Origin: Sphingobacteriia bacterium
Lineage (GTDB): Bacteria > Bacteroidota > Bacteroidia > Bacteroidales > TTA-H9
Length of the DNA stretch: 40,166 nt
Reading direction: 5' to 3'
Assembly (NCBI GenBank): GCA_021286705.1
Contig: JAJTBW010000010.1
Location: forward strand, 1-40,166
The notes below the pieces were generated by a model, which saw nothing but the letters and a program-made list of their open reading frames with translations, did no database searches and had not been told where the DNA came from. Numbering within the stretch: the first letter of the stretch is position 1; each line of letters opens with the position of its first letter. Below are positions 9,536 to 17,912 of this stretch, in pieces. A program made the position numbers and the translations under genes.

Positions 9536-9576
9536 GGTCTCCCTTTTGCAAGCACCAGGGCTATCAAAGGGAGACC
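9536..9576 (-). terminator. Perfect hairpin between xylose genes and the SSS symporter
   Basis: GGTCTCCCTTT (9536-9546) and AAAGGGAGACC (9566-9576) are perfectly complementary over 11 bases. On the minus strand the stem is followed by TTTATTTGAG. It sits 60 bases after the stop of the XylE-like gene and 38 bases before the chosen SSS start. It may act as a partial terminator or an RNA 3'-end stabiliser, lowering expression of the two downstream genes relative to xylBA and the transporter. Confidence 0.6.
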
Positions 9577-9636
9577 GTATTGTCAGTAAGAAATATTAGA
9601 ACTAAGAAGTTGTAAACCAAGCTTCAAAAAGCTCAA

Positions 9637-11034
9637 TTATTTCCAGAGAGTTTCAATCTCTTCCAGCGTTTTTCCTTTTGTTTCGGGAACCATCTTCCAC
9701 ACAAACAGGAATGATAGAATACTCATAACACCATAGAAACCATAGGTGAATGCACCGCTATATTCCATCATAACAGGATAAGTTGATGAGATAAGATAAT
9801 TTGCTGCCCATTGTGCCATTACAGCAACAGCAACGGCCTGACCTCTGATTTTGTTCGGGAATATTTCAGATATTAAAACCCAGGTAATTGGACCCCATGA
9901 CATCATAAATGATGCGGTGTAAACAATGATAAAGACGAGTGTTCCAATGCCTATAACCTCGAACCATGCTAGTCCTGCGATAGCTAACATGCCAATTGCC
10001 ATACCAATAGAGCCTATCAGTAAAAGAATCTTCCTTCCATATTTGTCAACAGTCATTATGGCGACCACTGTGAAGATCACATTGACTAGTCCCATGACAA
10101 CTGTCTGCATTAAAGAGGCATCTTTACCGGCACCCATGCTTTCGAATATTCGAGGAGCATAATAGAGGGCAACATTAATTCCTACAAACTGTTGAAAAAC
10201 GGATAATAGGATGCCAATAATGATAACTACTTTTCCATATGAGAAGAGTTTGCCGGTAGAATGAGATATGGTTTTATTTACCTCAGAGAGAATCTCCTTG
10301 GCTTTTTCTATTCCGTTGACCCTGCTTAGTATCTCAAGTGCATTTTGATCCTTGCCATTAAGAGCTAAGTATCTTGGTGATTCAGGAACGAAAAAGAGCA
10401 ATACTCCAAACAGAATTGCGGGAATAGCCTCTGAAATAAACATCATTCTCCATCCAATATCATTGATCCACTCTATGGTTTGGCCTTTTGCAATGCCCCA
10501 GTTAACAAAATAGACTACCAACATTCCGAAGATAATGGCAAACTGGTTGATTGAGACTAGTCTACCACGTAGATGAGCTGGTGAAATCTCACCGATATAC
10601 ATCGGAACTATTGCCGATGCTAAGCCTACTCCAACTCCTCCAATAATCCGGTAGAAGTTAAACATGATAAGCAACCCAATTGATACTTCTCCTTTTTGAA
10701 AGAACAAGAATTCCGGATATCCTGAGCCTAAAGCTGATAAAAGGAAGAGTACAGCAGCAAGTATTAGCGACCTTTTTCGCCCATAATTTGAGGCTAGAAA
10801 GCCACTTATAGTACCACCGATTACACATCCTATCAAGGCACTAGAGATGGTTAGTCCATGAATAAAAGTACTTAGACCGAGGCTTGTGATCAGATACGCT
10901 TGAACTGACTTTTCGGCTCCTGATATTACAGCAGTATCATAGCCGAAGAGTAACCCACCTAGCGTAGCAGTAAAGGTGATTAATATCAGATAAGGATTTA
11001 TTCCTGATTTTACGGGTGCGATTGGTTTAGACAT
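9637..11034 (-). CDS. xylE: XylE-like sugar/H+ symporter (MFS sugar porter)
   Basis: A 465 aa major facilitator protein with 12 predicted transmembrane helices. Sugar-porter signatures are all present: GGLLFGYDTAVISGA in helix 1, a GRKR loop (YGRKRSL), RGRLVSINQF, PESPRYLALNGK before the central loop, QQFVGINVALYYAP in helix 7, DKYGRK, and VPETKGKTLEEIE at the C-terminus. The QQFVGIN segment and the position ten bases after xylA point to D-xylose as substrate, imported with protons. Glucose or galactose could also be carried, since the family is broad. It is probably co-transcribed with xylB and xylA, and a hairpin follows the gene. Confidence 0.92.
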   Translation of the reverse strand: MSKPIAPVKSGINPYLILITFTATLGGLLFGYDTAVISGAEKSVQAYLITSLGLSTFIHGLTISSALIGCVIGGTISGFLASNYGRKRSLILAAVLFLLSALGSGYPEFLFFQKGEVSIGLLIMFNFYRIIGGVGVGLASAIVPMYIGEISPAHLRGRLVSINQFAIIFGMLVVYFVNWGIAKGQTIEWINDIGWRMMFISEAIPAILFGVLLFFVPESPRYLALNGKDQNALEILSRVNGIEKAKEILSEVNKTISHSTGKLFSYGKVVIIIGILLSVFQQFVGINVALYYAPRIFESMGAGKDASLMQTVVMGLVNVIFTVVAIMTVDKYGRKILLLIGSIGMAIGMLAIAGLAWFEVIGIGTLVFIIVYTASFMMSWGPITWVLISEIFPNKIRGQAVAVAVMAQWAANYLISSTYPVMMEYSGAFTYGFYGVMSILSFLFVWKMVPETKGKTLEEIETLWK

Positions 11035-11044
11035 AGTGAAAAGG

Positions 11045-12358
11045 TTATAGGTATGAGTTGACTATCAATTCATAGTATTCTTGCTTTCCACTTAACTGTT
11101 TTGGCTCTCCGTTTTCAATGGCAAGATTTCTAAGGTCTTCTAGCTTAAGCTCACCCTTTTCAAATGCTGAGCCTTGTGAGGTGGAGAAGCTACTGTACCT
11201 ATCTGAGCGAAGTTTAAGATAATCAGACTTCTGAAGGATGTTATCAGCTGCAATTAAGGCACGGGCAAAGGCATCCATTCCTGCTATATGGGCAATAAAG
11301 ATGTCATCAAGATCGGTAGAGTTGCGCCTTACTTTTGCATCGAAATTGATTCCCCCTGTCGTGAACCCACCTGCCTCTAGTATCACAAGCATTGATTCAG
11401 TTAATTCATATAGATTAACGGGGAATTGGTCTGTATCCCAACCATTCTGATAATCTCCTCTGTTTGCATCAATTGAACCAAGCATATTGGCATTGGCGGC
11501 CATCTGAAGATCGTGCTGGAAAGTATGACCTGCAAGCGTAGCATGATTCACCTCAATATTCAGTTTGAAATCTTTGTCAAGGCCATAATAACGAAGAAAC
11601 CCAATTACAGTTTGAGCATCAAAGTCGTATTGATGCTTAGTTGGCTCCATTGGTTTTGGCTCGATAAGGAATGTTCCTTTAAATCCATTACGACGACCGT
11701 AATCACGAGACATCTCAAGAAAACGTGCAAGATGATCCAACTCCTTCTGTGTATTGGTATTCAATAATGAGAGATAACCTTCTCTGCCTCCCCAGAATAC
11801 ATAGTTCTGACCACCAAGAGCGATGGTAGCATCGATAGCATTTTTAACTTGTGTTGCAGCGTAAGTCAAAACCTGAAAATCAGGATTTGTTGCAGCCCCA
11901 TTCATATATCTTGGATGAGAAAAGAGATTGGCAGTACCCCACAAGAGTTGTTTGCCTGTCTCTTTTTGCTTTAAGAGCGCATAGTCTACCATCGTTTGTA
12001 GACGCTTCTCTGATTCAGCAATGGTACCAGCCTCTTCTACGAGGTCAAAATCATGGAAACAGTAGTAATCGATACCTGCCTTCTGAAGAAATTCAAAACC
12101 TGCATCCATTTTAGCCTTACCACGTGTAATAGCATCACCTGAAATATCCCAGGGACGACGATAAGTTCCTTGTCCAAATGGATCACCTCCGTTTGAGCAT
12201 AGAGTATGCCACCATGCCATTGCGAAACGAAGATGCTCCTTCATTGTTTTACCTGCTACTACTACATCAGGTTGGTAGAATCGAAATGCCATAGGGTTTT
12301 TTGACTCAGCCCCTTCAAATTGAATTCGGTTAATTCCTTTAAAATATTCGGTACTCAT
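11045..12358 (-). CDS. xylA: Xylose isomerase
   Basis: Converts D-xylose to D-xylulose in the cytoplasm (EC 5.3.1.5). The 437 aa protein has the length of the long class II enzymes. Catalytic and metal motifs are visible: FHDFD with His102 and Asp105, [23 protein letters not shown] (metal Glu and Lys), [18 protein letters not shown], and [17 protein letters not shown]. It begins 24 bases after the xylB stop and ends ten bases before the XylE-like gene, so one transcript is likely. Xylose would come from the GH31 alpha-xylosidase of the divergent PUL. Nothing is missing or truncated. Confidence 0.97.
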   Translation of the reverse strand: MSTEYFKGINRIQFEGAESKNPMAFRFYQPDVVVAGKTMKEHLRFAMAWWHTLCSNGGDPFGQGTYRRPWDISGDAITRGKAKMDAGFEFLQKAGIDYYCFHDFDLVEEAGTIAESEKRLQTMVDYALLKQKETGKQLLWGTANLFSHPRYMNGAATNPDFQVLTYAATQVKNAIDATIALGGQNYVFWGGREGYLSLLNTNTQKELDHLARFLEMSRDYGRRNGFKGTFLIEPKPMEPTKHQYDFDAQTVIGFLRYYGLDKDFKLNIEVNHATLAGHTFQHDLQMAANANMLGSIDANRGDYQNGWDTDQFPVNLYELTESMLVILEAGGFTTGGINFDAKVRRNSTDLDDIFIAHIAGMDAFARALIAADNILQKSDYLKLRSDRYSSFSTSQGSAFEKGELKLEDLRNLAIENGEPKQLSGKQEYYELIVNSYL

Positions 12359-12382
12359 ATTATTGAATTTAAAGATATTGTT

Positions 12383-13861
12383 TTATAATGACTTGTTTAA
12401 GAGATCTTTCCATTTCTCATAGAAACATGATATTCTACTGTTAGGATCAGGTTTGATCGTCTGATAAACTTTAAAGTTGTTAAAGGCTTCTTCTGGAGTG
12501 GCAAAGTAACCAGCTCCAATTGCAGCACCTCTTGCGGCACCATCAGCTCCATTGGTCTCATATAGCTCAATATTTGCTCCGGAAAGGTTGGCCAGAGTTT
12601 GAACAAATACTTGGCTTAAAAACATATTTGCTTTCCCGGCTCTGATTACTTTCAGGTCAAGACCAAGTGGTTGCATGAGTTCAATGCCATAATTAAATGC
12701 AAATGCTATACTTTCTTGAACTGCTCGCAGAATATGACCTTTATTGTGTGTAATTAGATTAAGCCCGTGTATTGAAGCTCCGATATTCTTGTTTTCTAAC
12801 ATCCTTTCAGCACCATTCCCGAAAGGAAGAATCAATAAACCATCTGATCCTTCTGGTATTGAGGCTGCTATTTCGTTCATCTCGGGATAGGAGGTTTCTT
12901 TACTCATGAGATTATGTCGAGCCCATGAATTAAGAATACCAACTGAGTTTAGACAGAAAAGTATACCATATCTGGGGTTCTCGGCTGTTTCATTTACGTG
13001 AAGAAATGTATTTACTCTGGAGAGAGGATCATAATTTCTCGTACCACTTATACCGTAAATAACACCACTTGTTCCTGCTGTAGCGGCAATTTCACCGGGA
13101 TTAAGGACTTTAAGAGAGAAGGCATTGTTGGGTTGATCCCCGGCTCTATAGGTAATAGGAGTACCCTCTAGAAGTCCGGTTAATTTTGCCATTTCTGATG
13201 TGAGGCGGCCTTGAATAGAAAAAGTATCAGTGATTTCAGGGATTAGATCTTTATTAAAGCCAAAGTGATCCATGATATCCTGAGAAACCTGATTTATTTT
13301 GTAATCCCAGAAGATTCCTTCAGATAGCCCTGATGGGGTTGTAACAATTTTATCTGAAAGACGATATGCAATATAATCACCCGGCAGCATGAACTTATGG
13401 ATCTTATCATAACACTCCGGTTCATTTGATTTAACCCAACCAAGTTTAGACGCAGTGAAATTTCCGGGAGAATTAAGCAAATGGTCGAGGCAATACTCTG
13501 AGCCAATAGAATCAAATGCGCTTTTCCCTGTTTTTACTGCACGGCTATCGCACCAAATTATAGAATCTCTAAGAGGAATACCCTCTTTATCTACCACTAC
13601 AAGACCATGCATCTGATAGGTTATTCCTATGGCTTCTACTTCTTTAATCTCTTGAGGATGTCTTTCTCTTATCATTCTTAGAGCTTCTAGAAAGTTCTGC
13701 ATCCAGACGTCAGGATTTTGTTCAGCCCATTCAGGTTGCTTTGAAGCTATCTCCATCTCATCGGAAGGGTAGACCGCATTGTCGATTGATTTTCCTAACA
13801 AGGCATTAAAAAGCGAAACTTTAATAGATGAACTTCCGATATCGATTCCGAGTGTAATCAT
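12383..13861 (-). CDS. xylB: Xylulokinase (FGGY family)
   Basis: Phosphorylates D-xylulose to xylulose 5-phosphate for the pentose phosphate pathway. The 492 aa protein shows the FGGY fold: phosphate loop GIDIGSSSIK with Asp7, substrate motif YQMHGLVVVD (the MHG typical of xylulokinases, residues 84-86), SGLSEGIFWDY, and AGDQPNNAFSL with the probable catalytic base Asp242. The C-terminal part has the segment RAGKANMFLSQVF and a Gly/Ala-rich ATP-site loop (GADGAARGAAIGAGY). The ATG at 13861 is chosen because the protein then starts MITLGIDIGSSS. An upstream in-frame start at 13945 adds 28 residues that do not belong to the fold. It is the first gene of the minus-strand block, read from the long divergent control region. 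Confidence 0.95.
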   Translation of the reverse strand: MITLGIDIGSSSIKVSLFNALLGKSIDNAVYPSDEMEIASKQPEWAEQNPDVWMQNFLEALRMIRERHPQEIKEVEAIGITYQMHGLVVVDKEGIPLRDSIIWCDSRAVKTGKSAFDSIGSEYCLDHLLNSPGNFTASKLGWVKSNEPECYDKIHKFMLPGDYIAYRLSDKIVTTPSGLSEGIFWDYKINQVSQDIMDHFGFNKDLIPEITDTFSIQGRLTSEMAKLTGLLEGTPITYRAGDQPNNAFSLKVLNPGEIAATAGTSGVIYGISGTRNYDPLSRVNTFLHVNETAENPRYGILFCLNSVGILNSWARHNLMSKETSYPEMNEIAASIPEGSDGLLILPFGNGAERMLENKNIGASIHGLNLITHNKGHILRAVQESIAFAFNYGIELMQPLGLDLKVIRAGKANMFLSQVFVQTLANLSGANIELYETNGADGAARGAAIGAGYFATPEEAFNNFKVYQTIKPDPNSRISCFYEKWKDLLNKSL

Positions 13862-14114
13862 TAGAATTAATTTGTGCTTAATGATTGGTTTAAAGTTGAT
13901 CGTACTGTTTGTAAATCGGCTGCAAGATAATGCTACTTTCAGCAAATGATAGGCTACATATGTTAAAGATTAAGCAACATTTACCCCCCGTCATATGAAA
14001 ATTGACTGTTGACAAATGATTTAGTGTTCTGAACTTAAATTGTTTATGGATTGAGTATACTATTTTGGGATGAAATGATCTTTGCGTATAACCTTCAAAC
14101 GTTTTCGATATTCA

Positions 14115-14140
14115 CTGTTTTTCTAACTCGTTATCATTTT
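14115..14140 (+). repeat. Imperfect direct repeat, copy 1
   Basis: This copy consists of CTGTTTTT, one base, TAACTCG, two bases, ATCAT, one base, TT. It matches copy 2 at 14438-14462 at 22 of 26 aligned positions with one single-base gap. It lies about 250 bases ahead of xylB and 540 ahead of susC. Possible operator. Confidence 0.6.
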
Positions 14141-14437
14141 TGGTAATTCAGTTTTATCTGGTGTCTATTTAAGGCTATCAAATAACCTTCCTTGCTGGGC
14201 TGAAAGTCATGATTCCATCCATATCCATATCTTAATTTTTATCCATTATCAAACTGTTTACATCAAAGTTGACAATTATCATAAGCTAAAGGAGGTATTG
14301 ATTAGATAGAGTTTTGATGGAGATAATTTAGGATAATCGGATCTATCAGGTATATAATCTTCTGAATAAAAAGACTTTAGTCCTATTTTTACTGTTATTT
14401 TAAGGAAGAATTTTCCGCAAACGATTGATGTTAATTT

Positions 14438-14462
14438 CTGTTTTTTAACTCGAAATCATCTT
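14438..14462 (+). repeat. Imperfect direct repeat, copy 2
   Basis: Same orientation as copy 1, with CTGTTTTT directly joined to TAACTCG, then AA, ATCAT, C, TT. It lies 220 bases upstream of the chosen susC start. The position would suit an activator such as the HTCS encoded at 34205-38314. Confidence 0.6.
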
Positions 14463-14682
14463 AAAGAATTATAAATAAATACATTATGTTTTCTTAGAAG
14501 CACTGTGTTTGTTGAAAATTAAGAGATATTTAACCTAGTGTTAACATATGTTACGGTATAAATGAATCAAATGAATGTGTCATTTTTACAATTGTCCCCC
14601 TAGATTATTACATTACACCACATCAATGCATCTATGTAAGTCTTACTTTGGTGCATCGAAAACCAACACTAATAAAAAAACT

Positions 14683-17600
14683 ATGGTACAGTTTTTACAC
14701 ACAAAGTTTTCCGATTATGTGTCATGCAAACGATGCCGAATAGGTCAGAAAGGTCTATTAATGGCATTGATCATGATGCTATTTATGTCGGGCGAGATTT
14801 TCGCACAAGAGAAACAGGTTAGCGGCATAGTAACTGACAATTCAGGGTTAGGCATGCCAGGTATCAATGTCACAATTAAAGGTACATTAAAAGGTACAGT
14901 TACCGATTTAAAGGGTCAATTTTCTATTAAAGTAGCACCGAAAGATACACTACATGTCTCCTTCGTAGGTTACAGAAGTCAGGATGTTGTCTCAGGAGAG
15001 AAGAGTTTCCTTAAAATCAGACTTGAGGAGGCTATTACACAGTTAGGTGAGACCGTTATTATAGGATATGGCACTCAGAAAAAGAAATTGGTAACTGGTG
15101 CCACTGCACAGTTAAAGGGAGAAGATCTTGAAAAGAGAAAAGCGGTTGACCCACTTTCTGGTATGCAAGGAATTACTGCCGGAGTAAACATCACAAGAAC
15201 CTCCGGGCAACCAGGCTCCTCTTATAAGGTAAGAGTTCGCGGTGTCGGTACCGTTGGTAATTCTTCTCCAATATTTATAGTAGATGGTGTTCAAACAAGT
15301 GATATCAGCTTTTTGAATCCTTCTGATGTTGCTTCCATTGATGTTTTAAAAGATGCCGCTTCTGCTGCTATTTATGGTAATCAGGGTGCAAACGGCGTTG
15401 TTTTAATTACCACAAAGAGTGGAAAACCAATGTCAGGTGAAGGCACTGAAACCAAATACTCTGAAGTTACCCTTGATGCATTCACAGGCTGGCAGGGTAG
15501 AGCCAAGAAAATCAGAATGCTCAATACTGAGGAGTATGTTATGATTATGAATGAGCAGCATTTAAACTCAGGTGGTTCGGTTAGCTCAATGCCTTTCAAT
15601 GCTAGTGATCTTCCACAGTATACATCTGCTGGTGTAGCCAATACAGATTGGTTCAATGAGATGATGAGCGATAATGCTATAACAAATGATATCGTTCTTG
15701 GCGTTAATGGTGGTTCAAAATATTCAACCTACTCAATGAGTCTTTCAAAATCAACTCAGGAGGGTATTGTTGGTGGCTCCTCTCTTTCCAAATATGATAG
15801 ATATAATGTTCGTATCAACTCTGATCATAAGCTCTTCGATGATTTAGTAACCATTGGCGAGAAGGTAACTTATTCTCATATAGATAATAGAGGTATTGCT
15901 GTTGGCAATCAGTATAGTAATACTCTGAGAAATGCATTTAACACCAGTCCATTGATGCCGGTTTATGATAATAACGGCGAGTTCTTTAATAGTAATTCCA
16001 CAACTATTACTGATCAGAATGGTAATACATATTGGAATAGTCAGGAGGTGAATCCTTATGCTTTGATGTATATGACTAATCAAAGTGTAAACAATTCCCA
16101 GAAGCTTTTAGGTACCATGTATGGTGAGATTAAGTTTCTAAAAGACTTTACTTTCAGATCAACCTTAGGTCTTGATTATTCAGCATCTGAGTCAAGATCA
16201 TATACTCCGGTGTATGAACTCTCGCTTTACTCTTTCTCGAAATACAATAAAGCCTCTCAGAGAATTGGAAAGGGGATGAATCTTAGCTTCGACAACTTAC
16301 TAACTTATCAGAAGAGGTTAGGTAACCATAACATCACCGGGATGGCCGGAACATCGGTTCAAAAGGCATCGGGATCATACTTATATGGCGAGAATGCTTA
16401 TTTGGCTTTTGATGATCTGGATCATGCATGGTTAGATAATTCAACCAATACTGATAATGCTGCATTAATCACCTTAAATGGTGCACCTTATACAACAAAT
16501 AGAATCATCTCTTATTTTATACGCGGTCAGTATAACTTCAAAGAGACCTATCTGTTCAATGCAACCTTTAGGGCAGATGGTTCATCCATGTTTGCAAAGG
16601 GACATCAATGGGGATATTTCCCATCTGTTTCAGCAGGATGGGTTATTACCAATGAGAAGTTCATGCAGGACTATTCTAAATACCTTCCTTACTTAAAGTT
16701 AAGGGTGAGTTGGGGACAAGTTGGTAACTGCAATATTGATCCTTTCCAATATCTCGCACCAATTAGTTTTACAAATGCAGCTTATAACTTTGGAAGTACC
16801 GAAGGTGTTAGTACCAGCGGTTCGTATCCAAGTAGGTTAAGTAATGAAGAGTTAAAGTGGGAGACCAGTGAACAGTTTGATATCGGTTTTGACGCTTCAT
16901 TCTTTGACAGCAGATTAAGTCTAAACTTCGACTACTACAGAAAAACTACAAAAGACTGGTTAATTACCGCTCCTGTTTTAGCAACAGCCGGAACAAACCC
17001 TCCAGTAATTAATGGAGGAAATGTTCAGAACAATGGCGTAGAATTGGTTCTAAGCTATACCAAGAACGAAGGAGCTTTCAAGTATCGTGCAAGCATTAAC
17101 GGAGCTTACAATAAGAACAACGTGACTGAGATTCCTACTGAGGATGGTATTCTTCATGGTTCTACAAACAGTCTCTATAATAATGCTACTGAGTTTTATC
17201 GTGCAGAGACTGGCCATGCTATTGGTTACTTCTGGGGTTGGGAAACAGATGGAATCTTCCAAACTACTGATGAGGTAAACTCTTATGTAGGTTCTAACGG
17301 GAAATTGGTTCAACCTAACGCTAAGCCAGGAGATTTAAAATATGTTGATCAGAATGGTGACGGTAAGATTGATGATAATGATAAAATCGACTTAGGTGAT
17401 CCAAATCCTGATTTTATTTTCGGATTCAGTTTTTCAGCTTCATATAAAGGTTTTGATTTTGATTTCCTTGCTACAGGAACACTTGGCAATGAAATCGTTC
17501 AGTCATACCGTAATCAAGTTGATAAGTTTGCTAACTACTCAACAGATATCCTTGACAGATGGCATGGAGAAGGTACCTCTACTACTGTGCCTCGCGTAAC

Positions 17601-17901
17601 AAACAGCAATATCAACTATAAGTTTTCTGACATCTTTGTTCAGGATGGTTCATATTTAAGAATTGCCAACATTACTCTGGGTTATGAGTTAACAAACCTA
17701 ATAAAGATTAAGGCTTTAAGTTCACTAAGAGTTTATGCCTCTGTACAGAATCTTTACACCTTTACCAATTACACAGGTATGGATCCTGATGTAGGTTATG
17801 GTTTTGTGAATGGAGCAACTGATTCATTCTCGAGTGGGGTTGATTTAGGTTACTATCCAACTCCCAGAACTATCCTCTTTGGTGTTAGTGTGAAATTTTA
17901 A
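14683..17901 (+). CDS. SusC-like TonB-dependent outer-membrane transporter
   Basis: Imports oligosaccharides across the outer membrane with TonB energy, working with the SusD partner. From the ATG at 14683 it has 1072 aa. That start follows the A-rich stretch AATAAAAAAACT and leads into the signal sequence GLLMALIMMLFMSGEIFAQE; in-frame ATGs at 14575 and 14626 are less likely. Next come a carboxypeptidase-D-like domain (VSGIVTDNSGLGMPGINVTI), a plug domain with RVRGVGTVGNSSPIFIVDG and ASAAIYGNQGANGVVLITTK, and a long beta-barrel ending in the C-terminal Phe (FGVSVKF). It ends 11 bases before susD. By locus content its ligand is probably xyloglucan oligosaccharides. Confidence 0.95.
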   Translation: MVQFLHTKFSDYVSCKRCRIGQKGLLMALIMMLFMSGEIFAQEKQVSGIVTDNSGLGMPGINVTIKGTLKGTVTDLKGQFSIKVAPKDTLHVSFVGYRSQDVVSGEKSFLKIRLEEAITQLGETVIIGYGTQKKKLVTGATAQLKGEDLEKRKAVDPLSGMQGITAGVNITRTSGQPGSSYKVRVRGVGTVGNSSPIFIVDGVQTSDISFLNPSDVASIDVLKDAASAAIYGNQGANGVVLITTKSGKPMSGEGTETKYSEVTLDAFTGWQGRAKKIRMLNTEEYVMIMNEQHLNSGGSVSSMPFNASDLPQYTSAGVANTDWFNEMMSDNAITNDIVLGVNGGSKYSTYSMSLSKSTQEGIVGGSSLSKYDRYNVRINSDHKLFDDLVTIGEKVTYSHIDNRGIAVGNQYSNTLRNAFNTSPLMPVYDNNGEFFNSNSTTITDQNGNTYWNSQEVNPYALMYMTNQSVNNSQKLLGTMYGEIKFLKDFTFRSTLGLDYSASESRSYTPVYELSLYSFSKYNKASQRIGKGMNLSFDNLLTYQKRLGNHNITGMAGTSVQKASGSYLYGENAYLAFDDLDHAWLDNSTNTDNAALITLNGAPYTTNRIISYFIRGQYNFKETYLFNATFRADGSSMFAKGHQWGYFPSVSAGWVITNEKFMQDYSKYLPYLKLRVSWGQVGNCNIDPFQYLAPISFTNAAYNFGSTEGVSTSGSYPSRLSNEELKWETSEQFDIGFDASFFDSRLSLNFDYYRKTTKDWLITAPVLATAGTNPPVINGGNVQNNGVELVLSYTKNEGAFKYRASINGAYNKNNVTEIPTEDGILHGSTNSLYNNATEFYRAETGHAIGYFWGWETDGIFQTTDEVNSYVGSNGKLVQPNAKPGDLKYVDQNGDGKIDDNDKIDLGDPNPDFIFGFSFSASYKGFDFDFLATGTLGNEIVQSYRNQVDKFANYSTDILDRWHGEGTSTTVPRVTNSNINYKFSDIFVQDGSYLRIANITLGYELTNLIKIKALSSLRVYASVQNLYTFTNYTGMDPDVGYGFVNGATDSFSSGVDLGYYPTPRTILFGVSVKF

Positions 17902-17912
17902 AATAGATTGAG

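Larger units (their letters stand above)
13862..14682. promoter_or_regulatory. Divergent control region between xylB and susC
   Basis: 821 bases with no convincing gene between the xylB and susC starts. It must hold the promoters of both the xylose/cellobiose block and the PUL. I see no exact TAnnTTTG box. The nearest minus-strand candidate is TATCATTTG (complement of 13943-13951, one extra base), about 80 bases before xylB. TACTTTG at 14647-14653 lies just ahead of susC but is one base short. The region carries a long imperfect direct repeat (14115-14140 and 14438-14462) and a shared ACATATGTTA near each gene (13956-13965 and 14544-14553), the second within the palindrome TAACATATGTTA. These are candidate binding sites for the HTCS or another regulator. 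Confidence 0.6.

Noticed and set aside
9498-9551. Longer N-terminus of the SSS symporter
   Set aside because: The added 18 residues do not fit the family and their codons lie partly in the 9536-9576 hairpin.
13862-13945. Longer N-terminus of xylulokinase
   Set aside because: The FGGY fold begins at MITLGID; the 28 extra residues show no family features.
14288-14310. AAAGGAGG resembling a Shine-Dalgarno site
   Set aside because: The only nearby start is followed by a stop after two codons, and genes here do not use such sites.
14575-14682. Earlier start codons of SusC (14575, 14626)
   Set aside because: The A-rich stretch typical before Bacteroidota starts directly precedes 14683, and the extra residues would push the signal peptide far from the N-terminus.
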